NCBI GenBank assembly: GCA_963978545.1
Contig: OZ021721.1
Coordinates: 110,829,366 to 110,893,365, forward strand
Length of the DNA stretch: 64,000 nt
Source: Linyphia triangularis
Lineage: Eukaryota > Arthropoda > Arachnida > Araneae > Linyphiidae
Direction of reading: 5' to 3'
Below the pieces are notes generated by a model that was not told the origin of the DNA, did not search any database, and worked only from the letters and a program-made list of their open reading frames with translations. The translations under genes and the position numbers were made by a program. Each line of letters opens with the position of its first letter. Position 1 is the first letter of the stretch. Positions 24,067 through 35,534 of this stretch are shown piece after piece.

Positions 24067-24171
24067 TTAGGATACAAGAAACCTCAACTCCTCAAAAAGA
24101 TTGATAAATACATCTAGAGTCCATTTCGTTTCTGTATGGGTTGAATACCAAACATTAATATCATTTTTTTT

Positions 24172-24184
24172 TTTTATAATTCTT
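24172..24184 (-). promoter_or_regulatory. Possible TATA element upstream of the long ORF
   Basis: On the minus strand a TATAAAAA stretch lies about 110 bp before the ATG at 24066. In DNA this AT-rich such a match is expected by chance, so this is only a candidate. Confidence 0.2.
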
Positions 24185-24324
24185 ATTTACTACAAAACAA
24201 GCTTTATTAGCCTACTTTTCCCATATTTAGAGGTGAACTAATATTTTACCCTGCTACAAAAATTTCTCATTTTCACAATTTCATTTTTCAATGCAAAAAA
24301 AATTCGCTTTGTGCATCCGTAATT

Positions 24325-24900
24325 AAATAACATTGAGCTATACATGAAAAAAAAAATATCTTCGAGATTAGGACATAAATTACTTGAGCAAAAAATCCAT
24401 CGTCATATTCAGGATGGTAGGACAGGATGCTTGGTTTTGTTTCTTGGGACACTGGGATTCTGAAGGCTTAATGATATCCAGCTATCTTGGTCATAGTATT
24501 TCAAAAATATTAGAAGATGTTTTAGAAGAATATGATCTGCAAGAAGAAGTTACATGTCAAGAAAAATATAAATATCCTAATGTAAAGAAACCTATAATTT
24601 GTTTTGAGAAAGTAAATTGAATTGCAAAAACAAGCGAAACAATACAGTAGTAGTGTCTTAAACAATAACTTACACGAAACTTTAGTAGTTAAAAATAACA
24701 TTAACAATCTTGAAAGCGGAATTTTTGCTTGACATTTGAAGTAAGAGATATTTAAAAAATATATACATATAAACTCAACTTACAGACGGAAAACACAGAT
24801 TGTTACTACTATAATTAATTATCGTAGCATAAAATTGAGTGAGAGAACAACGCATTATATTACAGTAAAGGATATAGATATGCTACTATGCTGTTTTGGG
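24325..24900. repeat. 5'-flank block of locus 1, present three times in the window
   Basis: This stretch upstream of the intact gene is colinear with 47030-47665 plus 48150-48250, and with 60120-60680. Shared landmarks include ATAAATTACTTGAGC (ATAAATTACTAGAGC at 60120), AATGATATCCAG, GAAGTTACA followed by TCAAGAAAAATATAAA, and CTATCGTAG-like and ACAGTAAAGGA words. The copies differ by many substitutions and by SINE or MITE insertions. The block may hold the promoter of each gene copy, since it always lies just upstream of the minus-strand coding region. Confidence 0.8.
24384..24620 (+). CDS. Possible small plus-strand coding segment (78 aa), divergent to the long ORF
   Basis: A 78-codon frame starts MSKKSIVIFRMVGQDAW and ends KPIICFEKVN. 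Similar words (GSMISSYLGDSI, KKPIVLL) can be read in the matching places near 47080-47440 and 60190-60400, but there they are split by stops, frame changes or a SINE. That similarity may only reflect shared ancestry of the non-coding flank. No domain is recognised. It could be an old exon, a short upstream gene or chance. Confidence 0.25.
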   Translation: MSKKSIVIFRMVGQDAWFCFLGHWDSEGLMISSYLGHSISKILEDVLEEYDLQEEVTCQEKYKYPNVKKPIICFEKVN

Positions 24901-24910
24901 TTGCTGTGTA

Positions 24911-25092
24911 GTTGGTTGGTTGTTTTCAGATTATCTGGCACCGTCAGCAACACGAGGGCTATAATGCGCCGAAACATTCGTCATTAGACAAGCGAACATA
25001 CATTTGCAAACACCCATGCCTAACACGGGACTCGAACCCGCAATCTCGCGGTCTAGAAGCTAGCACGCTAACCACTATACCGTTTGGTCGGC
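24911..25092 (-). mobile_element. SINE family A copy in the locus 1 5' flank
   Basis: Reverse-oriented full-length copy. The flanks GGGTTGCTGTGTA and GGGTTGCTGCGTA form a 13-bp target duplication with one mismatch. The matching positions in loci 2 and 3 lack it. Confidence 0.92.
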
Positions 25093-25194
25093 GGGTTGCT
25101 GCGTAAGAGTCAATAAAAAGTGATTTTAAGGTGAATATAAGAAGACATTGATAGCGCCCCAACAACTCACGCTACCGTAAGACAAAGAAAAATT

Positions 25195-25400
25195 TAGTGA
25201 ATGAAGAAACCTATTTTTTTTCTTTACAATAGAGTAGTAGTGGAGAATTATATTTGCCCGGTTCAAATATCTGGAAGAAAGGAATTAGCCACACTTTATT
25301 GCTGCTGCGATCGAATAGATTAATTTGCTGAACATGTTTCATAGGAGGATAATTTTGATTTAGTTCCAGTTTGCCCACTAAAATTAATTAATTGACACAT
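25195..25400. repeat. Duplicated spacer segment shared with 60945-61110
   Basis: A diverged match: both segments contain GTGGAGA, then a GGTTCARATATC word, GAAGAAA, TAGCCAC, TTGCTG and TTTCATAGGA in the same order. This extends the duplicated unit beyond the 5' flank. Confidence 0.6.
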
Positions 25401-25559
25401 AATGAAAGCTGAATGAACTTATTGTATCACCACAATACAAAGGGAAACGTTTTAGAATTGGAACAGAGATTGCATAGCTTGCAATGAAATGACATGAGTT
25501 GCTTCAACTCAACCTACTGCGGGAAATATATAGTTAAGAGAATCAGGTACAGGATCTGT

Positions 25560-25700
25560 GGAAACAGCTTTAAATCAAAAAAGGATTAAAAGAAGAAATG
25601 AATAGTGCAAGACAAGAATTGAATGGGAATTTTAAGGTACTTGGTACAGCAAAAGCTCAATATGAGACCTTAAAAGATGAACTTGATGAAAAAGTTGCAT
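25560..25700 (+). pseudogene. Possible fragment of a coiled-coil-like coding sequence
   Basis: A short plus-strand stretch reads ARQELNGNFKVLGTAKAQ followed by YETLKDELDEKVA and a stop, preceded by a frame change. Charge and heptad spacing look like protein-coding coiled coil. It is short, and no parent gene is recognised, so it may be chance. Confidence 0.2.
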
Positions 25701-26212
25701 AGTGTGCTAATACAAGAGTGAGAAGAGGGACAATGAATAACATCATTTCAAAGCATAATTATTGTCATTAATTGGATGGAATAATACCGTTTTATTCTAA
25801 ATGATTAACTAGTTACAGAAATTTAAAACGTTTCAGTAAATAATCACTCTTCACGAGACAAGGCGTTTAATGTGTTTATAAAGTAATCCTCTCAAATTGT
25901 ATTCAAACGAAAAAAATATATTTTATTTAGCAAAAAGTTATAATTAAACTCTCCCTTCTAATTGTTATACTTAACGATACATAAATCTGTATGATCCAGA
26001 AATAACTGAATTAATGAAATATGAAACGGTAGTTTCCCTGGTATTTAAAAGATGACTTAATATTTTGAAAAAATATATTATCGGTCTTATCAATGAAAAG
26101 TTCAAAATTTATCAAACAATAAAAACCCTAGTTATCCAATTCTAAAAAATTAGCAACCATTATATCCAATTCCATTTTTGAAACTGAACAGTTATCTTGT
26201 AAGTGTACTTAG

Positions 26213-26835
26213 GGTACCTACACAGTGGAGCCGGGATGGGTTCTTACTCGCATGGCCCGAGGTAAAATTAAACCATGCTTCTCTATGGGGACGCACATAG
26301 TGGAGACTGGTCGGTTTACCTCGATTACTCGATCGAGGCTCCCAGACTGCTTTAGCTAGACTCTGAAGTGGCCACCTAAAATGTCAGTCATTCGAAGATG
26401 GCACAAAATTTTACCCTACTTGTAAAAAATGCTGTGACCATCCACAGCCTCATCGGATCACATTCTGAATTGCGTCGGACTTTCCAGGGCGGACTTAACA
26501 TCAAATCCCCTTATTGTCATCGATTTTCTGGCTGTCAACAACCTTCTGGAGTTGATCTGAAAAATGTCAGGTCTACTGCGGAAAAACCAACAACAGCAAC
26601 TCGCATTTCCAGTAAGCGAGTATGTTAGGAACCACCCATCTCGGCTCCACTGTGTAAGTACGCTTGCACAGTGGAGCCGGGATGGGTGCTTACTCGCATA
26701 GTGCGAGGTAAAATTAAACAGTGAACCGGCCATTCTCCACTGTGTGCGTCTCCATAGCGAAGCATAGTTTAATTTTACCTCGCACTATGCAAGTATGCGA
26801 GTAAGCACTCATCCCGGCTCTACTGTGTAAGTACC
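26213..26835. mobile_element. Compound TIR element with paralogous empty site
   Basis: Outer ends GGTACCTACACAGTGGAGCC and GGCTCTACTGTGTAAGTACC form a TIR of about 25 bp. A second, internal pair of ends (CTCCACTGTGTAAGTACG then CACAGTGGAGCCGGGATGGG at about 26646-26686) shows two units joined head to tail. TAAG flanks the site, and the uninterrupted sequence CTTGCAAGAGTT is seen at about 16577. Open frames on both strands are not recognised. Confidence 0.82.
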
Positions 26836-27148
26836 ATAAGAGTTTCGTTAAAGCTCGTGACCCTTTAACAATAGAAATTGAATTACATCATGACAAGTTC
26901 TTGGTATAACCTGACTCAATTTAAAGTCACAAACCAATACGTTCCGATTTCGGTGATTAACATTACCTCTAAACTTAACAGTCTGTTCGGCAGGGTAATA
27001 GTTACACATTTGTTTTGAAAACCATCCTTATACTTTGCATAATTTAGATGAAGTATTTGAGGGATTATTTCATAGTTTTGGGGAGCAATTACTTTTTTTT
27101 CAATTTTCCTGCTGTTTTAACAATTTATTATCATAGTACTAGTTTGGG

Positions 27149-27328
27149 TTGTTGGTTGTATTCAGATTATCTGGCACCGTCAGCAACACGAGGGCTATAA
27201 TGAGCCGAAACATTCGTCATTAGACAAGCCAACATACATTTACAAACACCCATGCCTAACACGGGACTCGAACCCGCAACCTTGCGGTCCAGAAGCTAGC
27301 ACGCTAACCACTATACCGTTTGGTCGGC
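27149..27328 (-). mobile_element. SINE family A copy with 14-bp target duplication
   Basis: The copy is flanked by AGTACTAGTTTGGG on both sides (27135-27148 and 27329-27342). The uninterrupted site is visible in the paralogous block near 17029-17050. Confidence 0.94.
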
Positions 27329-27412
27329 AGTACTAGTTTGGGATTAGTGCAAATGGAAGCTTTCGTGGAAAGAGGAAATATAAGCCATTCATTTTTAATA
27401 CTTTTATCCCGG

Positions 27413-27585
27413 TTGGTTGGCTTGTACATTCAATGACCTATTTGTATGAACAATGACGGCTAATCAGGCCGCGACCTACAGCTTAACATGGATTCCGAAC
27501 CACAATGAACATACATGCTTAACCCGGGATTCGAACCCAGCACCCTTGGAATGCGAGGCCAGAGAGCTAAACCCACAGCCATCAG
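27413..27585 (-). mobile_element. SINE family B copy with 12-bp target duplication
   Basis: CTTTTATCCCGG flanks it at 27401-27412 and 27586-27597. It is a full-length reverse-oriented copy with GGTTCGAATCCC-type B-box remains. Confidence 0.9.
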
Positions 27586-27679
27586 CTTTTATCCCGGACA
27601 ACCTGTATTTCAATGGTTTAGATATTTCAAATGAATTGTAGTAGAGATTTTCCAATCATCTACTTGTCTCATATTTTGT

Positions 27680-27852
27680 TGCTTGGTTTGTACGCTCAAC
27701 GACCTATTTTTATGCACAGCATCGGCTAATCAGGACCTATAGTTTAACGTAGATTCCGCACCACAACAAACATCCATGACTAATCTGGGATTCAAACCCG
27801 GCACATTTGGCATGTGAAGCTAGAGTTCTAACCCCACAGCTATCAGGTGGGC
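27680..27852 (-). mobile_element. SINE family B copy with 12-bp target duplication
   Basis: CTCATATTTTGT occurs at 27668-27679 and 27853-27864. The body is slightly shortened (GGCTAATCAGGACC). Confidence 0.9.
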
Positions 27853-27999
27853 CTCATATTTTGTAAATAAGTAAATAATAGCAATTTTGTAAACTTACGA
27901 ATAAAAAACTTCGTGATAACTACACTTAAATAAGTTGGTAAACGAACTTTTAATATACATGATAACTGCAATGCAGAAGATATTTGCTAATAATACACA

Positions 28000-29220
28000 A
28001 AGGAATTTAACAAATTTATTTTGTTTAAATAACATTTTAATAAAATCAAAATGTCAATTCCCACTGTGCACAATACATCTTTTATGATCAACACAAAATG
28101 TAAACAATAACTGGAAGAATTTAAAACGTAGAAAAACAAAAGATGGATAAAAAATAATGCTTTAAAACTGCACATGCGCAGAAGTTGTTTAAGGTATCGA
28201 CTGACACTAAATACATTGAGATATTACAATAAAATTCGAACCGCTTTATGAACAGACGATTGTAATACATAAAAATAATTAGAAAAAAAGGGGGACAAAT
28301 TAAAATAAACTTTTGGTTTTATTCTGATGTAATAAAAAAATATCGTTACCATTCCAAGAATTTTTTTTAAGTGTCGTTAAATTTTAATGAAAGCAATTTT
28401 TAATCAAATTTAAAAGTTGTTCTCTACAATCGCCATGTACTAAAGCATCTATGTACCAAATTTCGTACATCTAGGTACAAAACTGTGGATTTGTATAAGG
28501 TTCAGACAACTCAGTTTTATATATATAGAAGATAGGACATCATACATTGTGTACAAAATGTAAATGTATTTTTTTTTTCAAACTTTAATTAGTTTTGGTG
28601 GTTTCATTTATAAATAACAATCCACTGAATTTAGAATATCGTTTTCAATTGCTGTAGTCGATAATCTGCATGAGCATTCTAGTGAATTTCTTTTATATTG
28701 AATACGACTGAAACAATTTTAATTTTAGAAAAATCTTTTTCAATAGCAAAGATAATTCATTAGATTAAATTTGCCTCAGGCTAGATGACGTTTCCCAAGT
28801 TTGTTTTAAGGTTGGATTTACTATTTAAGAAGTTTTGTTTCAAGAAGTTTCGGTTTAATGAAATACTTTACATTTATGCAGGGCAGTTATGTTGTGAGCA
28901 ATGAAACATTGTGTGGATGGCCATTTTGGTATCAGATTTAAAAACTTAAAAATCTGATTATGGATGTGTTCTCGATGGAAATTACAAATATTCAATGATC
29001 CCACTGGATTTTCTAAATTTTAAAACCTAAAACTATACATATTTTTTTCAATGATATACTAAATTTTAAAGAATTTTCGTTAGCGTAATTAACATTGCAG
29101 AGGTAAATGCTGTTTTTTTGGTTTTATATATATTATAAAACTGTAATTATGTTGATAGCATACTTCATATGTCAATACATATTGGAATACAAATACTTTC
29201 AAAATGTGTTTATCCTACCG
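28000..29220. other. Non-coding spacer
   Basis: AT-rich. A stretch at 28430-28500 (CCAAATTTCGTACATCTAGG) resembles the tail of a retroelement but is too short to assign. Confidence 0.4.
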
Positions 29221-29229
29221 GCCGCTTTA

Positions 29230-29402
29230 GTTGGTTGCTCTATATGCTCAAAGACCTATCTTTATGTACAATGACGGCTAACAAGGCCTGGACTTGCAGT
29301 TTAACGTGGATTCTGAAATGAACATCCATGCCTAATCCAGGATTCGAACCCCCCCACCTTTAGCATGCTAAGCCATAGCGCTAACCCCACAGCCATCAGG
29401 TG
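29230..29402 (-). mobile_element. SINE family B copy
   Basis: Has the TTGGTTG tail side, ATGACGGCTAACAAGGCC, GGATTCGAACC and CCACAGCCATCAGGTGG in order. No certain target duplication is seen. Confidence 0.87.
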
Positions 29403-29409
29403 GACAGTT

Positions 29410-29907
29410 TATCCAACTGAAAGTTGATCATTATTGATTGATTTCATCAAAATGTATATGGTTAATTATTTGTCTAAGTCGAAGTCGACAGCCAAAGTGT
29501 TATGACGAAAAAGAAATAACAAATTTGGAAATGGTTGAATCAAGGAACACATGCGGCAGCGTTTCACTCCACCAAGTATCAACAATACACAAAATGCACC
29601 AAAAAACAGATTTTTCTAAGCTAATGTTATATTTTAATTGTCTTTTTGGGAGGATTCTTAAAATAAAAAAATGTTTCAGAAGTTAAGAGTACAGCTATTT
29701 CATCAAGTTTTTATGTGTCAAGTTACTGACACGGACCACTCTAAACCTGTCAGTGTCCCGGTTGGGGATGGCTTGCCCTATCGTCGGGCAATTCCTTGCA
29801 TCGAATACTCGAGTTCTCCAAATTCATTGAAAAAGGGGAACCCCGATTTGATTTGAGATTGTTAATCATACGTAAAATATTAAATTACATCAATACCTTC
29901 CGTTGGT
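29410..29907. other. Unassigned stretch between SINE B copies
   Basis: Contains two adjacent open frames (29438-29686 and 29671-29856) without recognised similarity. The part at 29720-29825 is less AT-rich (GTGTCCCGGTTGGGGATGG) and may be an old element fragment. Confidence 0.3.
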
Positions 29908-30013
29908 ACACTCAATGACCTATTTTTATACACAATAACGGCTAATCAGGCCAAGACCTACAGCTTTACATGGATTCCGAACCACAACGAACATTCATGA
30001 TTAACCCAGGATT
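29908..30013 (-). mobile_element. SINE family B, head missing
   Basis: The tail half (CACTCAATGACCTATTTTTA to AACCCAGGATTA) ends abruptly in a TATATATA run where the tRNA-like head should be. Confidence 0.8.
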
Positions 30014-30686
30014 ATATATATAACAATCACGATTTGAATAGCAACATTAAATAAGTTTGACTGCAACGAATATATACGAATTAAACAGCGACAAAAGTAG
30101 GCATTATTATACTAAAAATAGAGGAAACTTACTGTATCTCAATTTGTTATCAATTTCAAAAGGGTCGCAGCAGTAATATTTAAATAAAGCTTACCTTTAA
30201 GTACTGCTGAAATAGAATTCCAAATCTTCGTGATCCTTTGGTGTTTTTCAGTTTAATTTTTTTTATAATTTTTGCTGAAGCACTTCATTAGTCTTCCTAA
30301 CTTGAAATTGTTTCTGTATGTGTAGTGGATGGGAATAGTTATAGTATCCCCATGTTTTTATAGAAAGTAAAACACGTTGAGTACAATTGGATGATTTATT
30401 CGTGGGTTTGAATATTATGAGAATACACGCTTTTAAACAAGTTCCGCATTAAAAACCACTTAAAGATTTCTATTTGTGAGTTATTTGGTTTTATGGATTA
30501 AAAAACTATACATTTCAGTTTAAAAACAAGAACACAATTAGTAAAAATCTGGTTGTAACGACATGACGAGTTTTTAGGAACAAAAACTGGAAAATATCAA
30601 TTACAGTCAGAGCATTATGGGAAAAATATCATATGACACTTGTAAGCCAATAGATGGCCTTCCTCTGGCTTGTGATTTAGTAGCTA

Positions 30687-31057
30687 AAGGGTCAATTACA
30701 CGGGGCGAGTTTACAAGCTACTAGCCGGCTAGTTTAGTTGTCAGCGAGTGCGCTAGTTGACGATGACACTAAAAGCTTCCCACACGTTCACTAGCCAACT
30801 AGCTGGTGTGTAGAAACTGTTTTTGTTCTTAGGCACCGACTTGCCACTTTTGCACTAGCAACTCTGATGACACACTGCTAATTTACTACCTAGCTCGTTC
30901 AAACGCCGTCAAGTAGCGAGTAAAGTAGCCCGGCTTTCAACTTTTCCCCCAGCTTTTTTATTAGCACATAGCCCTGGATGATATGGAGCTAGTTTGCTAT
31001 CAACTAGTAAACTTGCCGGCCAGTAGCTAATAAACTCGCCCCGTGTAATTGACCCTT
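30687..31057. mobile_element. 371-bp MITE with long TIRs
   Basis: AAGGGTCAATTACACGGGGC at the left is the exact reverse complement of the right end. The TIR continues with GAGTTTA and GCTACT.GCCGGC for about 45 bp in total. The interior is rich in CTAG, GCTAGT and CAACTAG words. No coding potential. The target duplication is not clear. Confidence 0.88.
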
Positions 31058-31059
31058 AA

Positions 31060-31880
31060 CGATTACATACGCTAAAAAAACGTGGTGGTGGACCTCTGAT
31101 AAAGCGGAGATAAAAATGAAGAATGGCGGGAATTTTACCCCTCTCTCCGTATACTTTGCTCAATCTTTAAAATCAGAGAAAAACTTAACATTACTCTGAG
31201 GTAACGCAGCGAACTAAAGAGTAGGAGATTTAATTTAAATGTTGCAGATAAGATGGGCAAACTCAACATCGTGTCAAAACAATTTCTTTTCGCCTTCCGA
31301 ATCAAGACCATTCTCAGATTCTACAGGTACAATTTTCATATTGAATTCGCCCTTTTATCCTCTCAGAATAGTTAGTGAGTGATACCAAATACAGAAAAAT
31401 TAATACACGGAAAACTTTTCAAACGCGATTTCTTTTTTCGTCAACCACTTTTTTTGGGGTTTGCCTTTCGTAGTCGCAAAGCCTCAATTGATATAGTTTT
31501 CGGATACGTTCATATTTAGAATCAAACTTTGGGTTAACTTCAAATCTTTCGGTCCACCAAGTTGCATGCATAAGTGAATTTATTTAAGAATTAAGTTTTC
31601 AGTTCTTAGTTTGAGTTCTCAGTTGTGTTTTCTGTATTTTTACCAGAGCTTCGAAAAGCTTGTGGTTGGAATAATCTTGTTGAATCGCGGGATCAATTTT
31701 TCCCACCGAAGGACTTACTGTATACCCTGTGTTGTTGGTTGTGTAGGTTCAAAATAATGTACGAGAAGAATACACGATAGCGCAATCTCTATTGTTTCAA
31801 GCACATCTTTCTCATCTCAAGAAACTCTTTTTTCAGAGAGATAAACCCGCTGTTATTAATAATTAGAGTAAATGCATGAA
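31060..31880. other. Non-coding spacer
   Basis: Slightly less AT-rich than average. No open frame or repeat recognised. Confidence 0.45.
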
Positions 31881-31895
31881 CCCAAGCCGGGTGGG

Positions 31896-32084
31896 GGCCG
31901 ACCAAACGGTATAGTGGTTAGCGTGCTGGCTTCTAGACCGCGAGGTTGCGGGTTCGAGTCCCGCGTAGGCATGGGTGTTTGTAAATGTATGTTGGCTTGT
32001 CTAATGACGAAAGTTTCGGCGCATTATAGCCCTCGTGTTGCTGACGGCGCCAGATAATCTGAATACAACCAACCAACCAACCAA
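31896..32084 (+). mobile_element. SINE family A copy with 14-bp target duplication
   Basis: The flanks CCAAGCCGGGTGGG occur at 31882-31895 and 32085-32098. The (AACC)n tail is a little longer than in other copies. Confidence 0.93.
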
Positions 32085-32116
32085 CCAAGCCGGGTGGGCG
32101 AGGCTTGTGGATGCTA

Positions 32117-32558
32117 ACTGAGGACTAGAAATTCAAAACGACCTAAGTACAAAAAAGACAATTTTTCAGGACAGTCGAAAAATGAAAACCACTCTCATCT
32201 GGTTGGTTGGTCAGATTATCAGGTGCCGTCAGCAACACGAGGGCTATAATGCGCCGAAACATTCGTCATTAGACAAGCCAACATACATTTACAAACACCC
32301 ATACCTAGAGCGGGACTCGAACCCACAACCTCGTGGTCTAGAAGCTAGTACGCTAACCACTATACCGTTTGGTCGGCAACTCTCATCTGGTACTTAAGGC
32401 TATCACTAAGTACTAGATTGAGTTTGAACTATTGCTACTGGAGTTCGCATTTTGGGCGTTCTCCACTTTGTTTAGCTTGATCTTTAGGACATTTTTTCGT
32501 AAAAAATGAATTTCAATTTTGTTGGTGCTTAGGTTGTTTAACATTTCTAGTCCTCAAT
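32117..32558. mobile_element. TTGAGGACTAG MITE, copy 1 (with nested SINE)
   Basis: Left end CTGAGGACTAGAAATTCAAA and right end ATTTCTAGTCCTCAA are inverted repeats. The interior CTACTGGAGTTCGC matches the copy at 49985-50276 in the opposite orientation. A family A SINE splits it. Confidence 0.8.
32203..32378 (-). mobile_element. SINE family A copy nested in a MITE
   Basis: The flanks ACTCTCATCTGG occur at 32191-32202 and 32379-32390. It lies inside the TIR element at 32117-32558, so it is the younger insertion. Confidence 0.92.
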
Positions 32559-32677
32559 TATTAACCCGTTTTTTTTTGTTTTTTTTTCGCTTTGTAATGA
32601 TAAATTAATCTCAGTTCATTGCAATTGGTGCAAAGTAGCCTACGTATTTGAAATGAGATTATTCCGAAACAACTTTA

Positions 32678-32860
32678 GCCGACCAAACGGTATAGTGGTT
32701 AGTATGCTAGCTTCTAGACCGCGAGGTTGCGGGTTCGAGTCCCGTGTTAGGCATTGGTGTTTGTAAATGTATGTTGGCTTGTCTAATGACGAATGTTTCG
32801 GCGCATTATAGCCCTCGTGTTGCTGGCGGCGCCAGATAATCTGAATACAACCAACCAACC
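32678..32860 (+). mobile_element. SINE family A copy with target duplication
   Basis: GAAACAACTTTA lies on both sides (32666-32677 and 32861-32872), with full head, body and (AACC)n tail. Confidence 0.92.
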
Positions 32861-33252
32861 GAAACAACTTTAGCCTGCTAAGTTCTGATTGTCTAAGGGG
32901 ATTCCTTCCAATAATCCAAATTTAGTTCATTATGTACAAGTAACCCAAAGAAATTAAACATAGTCTCTTGGTAACAAAGGTTATAATTCATAACTTTTTC
33001 CGGCTCACCATTATACTTGGAGGTCCAATGTCAAAGCGGAAACATGCAATTGTATATGATGTTGACAGAGCTTAGGCCCATTTTCGACCGCTCGCATCTC
33101 AGCTTCTATTATATAGCTAGAACCTTGATTTCTTCCCCATCATGTTGGCTCGGGTGAGTAGATAAAAAATAACAACATAATTGTTAACATTAATAGCCTG
33201 ATGGATAACATTATATTTCATAACTTTTTCTGATTGAGCATTTTTACTTGGC

Positions 33253-33253
<1 letters not shown>

Positions 33254-33291
<38 letters not shown>

Positions 33292-33297
33292 CGTCTT
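33254..33297. repeat. 44-nt T homopolymer
   Basis: An uninterrupted T run. Its length may not be accurately sequenced. Confidence 0.9.
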
Positions 33298-33689
33298 GTT
33301 GTTTTTTGGGATTACATATATTAACCATATACATATTTCACTTATACCTGGTTAATCATATAGCGTGGTCGGACATGCACATTTTTATCGAAACATAGGT
33401 TTAAGTACAGGAAAAAGGTGCAGGAAGGGAGGTGGATTATAAATTAGTATATTATACATTGGATACTCTCAAAGCGCAAAATGTTTACTTTTATATTACC
33501 TTTTTACTAGATAATATATTCAGCATACAAAGCTATACAAAACTGCATTTACTGAATTTATGCGAACTTTGCTTATTCTTGTAAATTCTTTGATTAGCGA
33601 GAGAGTACATCCTGAGGGAAATAGACATTTGTCTATTTAAACAGGTTTGCAAAAGTGTCTAAGTACGTTTGCACAGATTTGGAATATTT

Positions 33690-33955
33690 ATCCATACCCA
33701 GGTAGCATGCTCAAATGGGCCTGCATGGGTAAGTGATGGGTTTACCATACGGACCCTGATGGGCAACCCATATAGGCAGCACATAGATTTTGGTACATGA
33801 GTTCTATATGGGCCAACATAAAAAACACATATCAGCCAATGTCGATTCTTGTAGCTCTAATAAGGGGGAAATTATATATGGATCCAGATAAGCAGCACAT
33901 ATTAGTCCATATAGATTTTTCATGTGGGGCCTGCATGGATTTGCCCATATTTATG
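33690..33955. repeat. Degenerate CCCATAT/CATATAGATTTT repeat cluster
   Basis: Words such as GGGCAACCCATATAGGCAGC, AGCAGCACATATTAG, CATATAGATTTT and GGGCCTGCATGG recur in shuffled order. It looks like an old tandem repeat or the remains of a repeat-rich mobile element. The frame crossing it (33797-34153) is not called as a gene. Confidence 0.5.
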
Positions 33956-33959
33956 TTTT

Positions 33960-35005
33960 ATTTTAGAGACTATTTTAAATATTTAGATCTAATACTTACA
34001 AACAAAATAATAAGAACTAGATCTATTATTTTTTATACATTTTATAAGAGAATAATAAGTTTACAGTTAATAATATATTTTGTTATTTACCAATATTTTT
34101 TAAAGCATAAAACTTTTTATTTTTCTCAATTCCAATTTAAATGCAATACTTAACACACATCTGAAGTATACTTAAAATCAGCTGTTAGGAACTGCAGTTT
34201 AAGTGAGGTGTCTATCAAAAGTGGGATAAATCAGATTAATTTTTTTTTTAAATATTGAGTGAGAAAACATTGTAAAACAGTTTATTGATCTTTATTTAAA
34301 AGCTTTTAACAGTTTTTTATTTATCTGTCCATCTCAATCAGAGGCACTAATCCAAACTATGCTTATCTTCTTCAAAATGTATGCTGTTGTAGCACCTTTG
34401 TATGACTAAAACAACATAAACAGAAGATATGTTTTGAAAATGTTTAACATTTTAATAAATCTTAAATATGTGTTTACTAATTAAGCAGCAAAAACCTACC
34501 AAAGTTGATGTCACGTGTAATAAGTGAAAGAATAAATTTGCACATCTTTTAAAACATTTTAATCACAAACCTTAATGTAAAAATTGAATTGTTTATCGCT
34601 GAAAGGATTCAAGTCCATTTTTTGAAATTGTGCTCCACTCAAAAAACTTTGGTGAAAATGAATTACTAATTTTAAATGAAAATCAATACATCATACCACT
34701 GCACACCATTAGTTATATTTTTTTTAGAATGTTGACATAGAAAATGGATTAGGCACAAAATGTTTTAAGCATGAGCCATTTCAATAATAAACGAAATCGT
34801 TTGTTGCAACAAGTATTAAATGCATCCATTGGTTGAAATTTTTCAGAAGTTGAATTTCTTATACGTACAAATATTTTAAGACACAACAACAATTGAGAAT
34901 TAACCTTTTCAATTTGTAGGCTTTCACTTCTTTTTTTTAATTTTTCTGGTACATCGCACCCATGTTTTAAAGTGACACAAATCCAATTTCTGCATTTTAA
35001 TGTTA
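33960..35005. other. Non-coding spacer
   Basis: AT-rich. A 100-codon minus frame (34749-35051) overlaps the mariner-like MITE and shows no known similarity. Confidence 0.45.
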
Positions 35006-35010
35006 CATTA

Positions 35011-35239
35011 CAGTGTGCCCGTAAAGTCATGGTGCACTTTAGACCGGTCACTGGAAATCAACGTCTTGAATATCGTTTAGATGTGCGTAGGGCAACAAAT
35101 GGAAACCACATCAAACTGCACTGAATAGGTACAAAACATGAAGAGTTTTCCTTTGATTTGGTGAAGATTTCACATTTTATCTTGTTTCGTTGATTTCCTG
35201 TGACCGGTCAAAAGTGCACCATGACTTTACGGACACACG
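35011..35239. mobile_element. Tc1/mariner-like MITE
   Basis: CAGTGTGCCCGTAAAGTCAT followed by GGTGCACTTT and GACCGGTCAC at the left is repeated inverted at the right (GTGACCGGTCAAAAGTGCAC, then CATGACTTTACGGACACAC). The TIR is about 42 bp. TA flanks both sides (35009-35010, 35240-35241), as expected for Tc1/mariner. 229 bp, non-coding. Confidence 0.88.
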
Positions 35240-35534
35240 TATTTGTAGATTCAGACTATATGGACTTGAAACTGGAAGGCATGCAGTCTGATTCTGTGCA
35301 CAATTTTACGCAAAATCAAAAATTTTGAGTTGTGTCTCTTTGATAGTAAGGGTGGATATGTTTACGTTGAGTTCTGGATTAGTTTTTCTTTAAGAAAGTG
35401 TGAGGATATAATGAATCTGTCTTCTCGAGTGATTGAGATTTTACGCATTAGCTTTTTTTGGGTTCTTGCACTAAAAAGTGATAAGTTAGGTATACCCTGA
35501 GCTTCTAAACTCGTTAATCCGTTTCCTAAACTTA

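Larger units (their letters stand above)
25800..27960. repeat. Duplicated block, left part (copy 2), interrupted by mobile elements
   Basis: Homologous to 16160-18250. It is interrupted by a TIR element (26213-26835), a family A SINE (27149-27328) and two family B SINEs (27413-27585, 27680-27852). The spacing to copy 1 is about 9.6 kb, which suggests tandem duplication of a unit that included the gene. No gene copy is seen to the right of this block. Confidence 0.75.

Noticed and set aside
33797..34153. 118-codon open frame with hydrophobic C-terminus
   Set aside because: It crosses a degenerate repeat cluster into AT-rich DNA, where I, F, Y and K bias is expected by chance.
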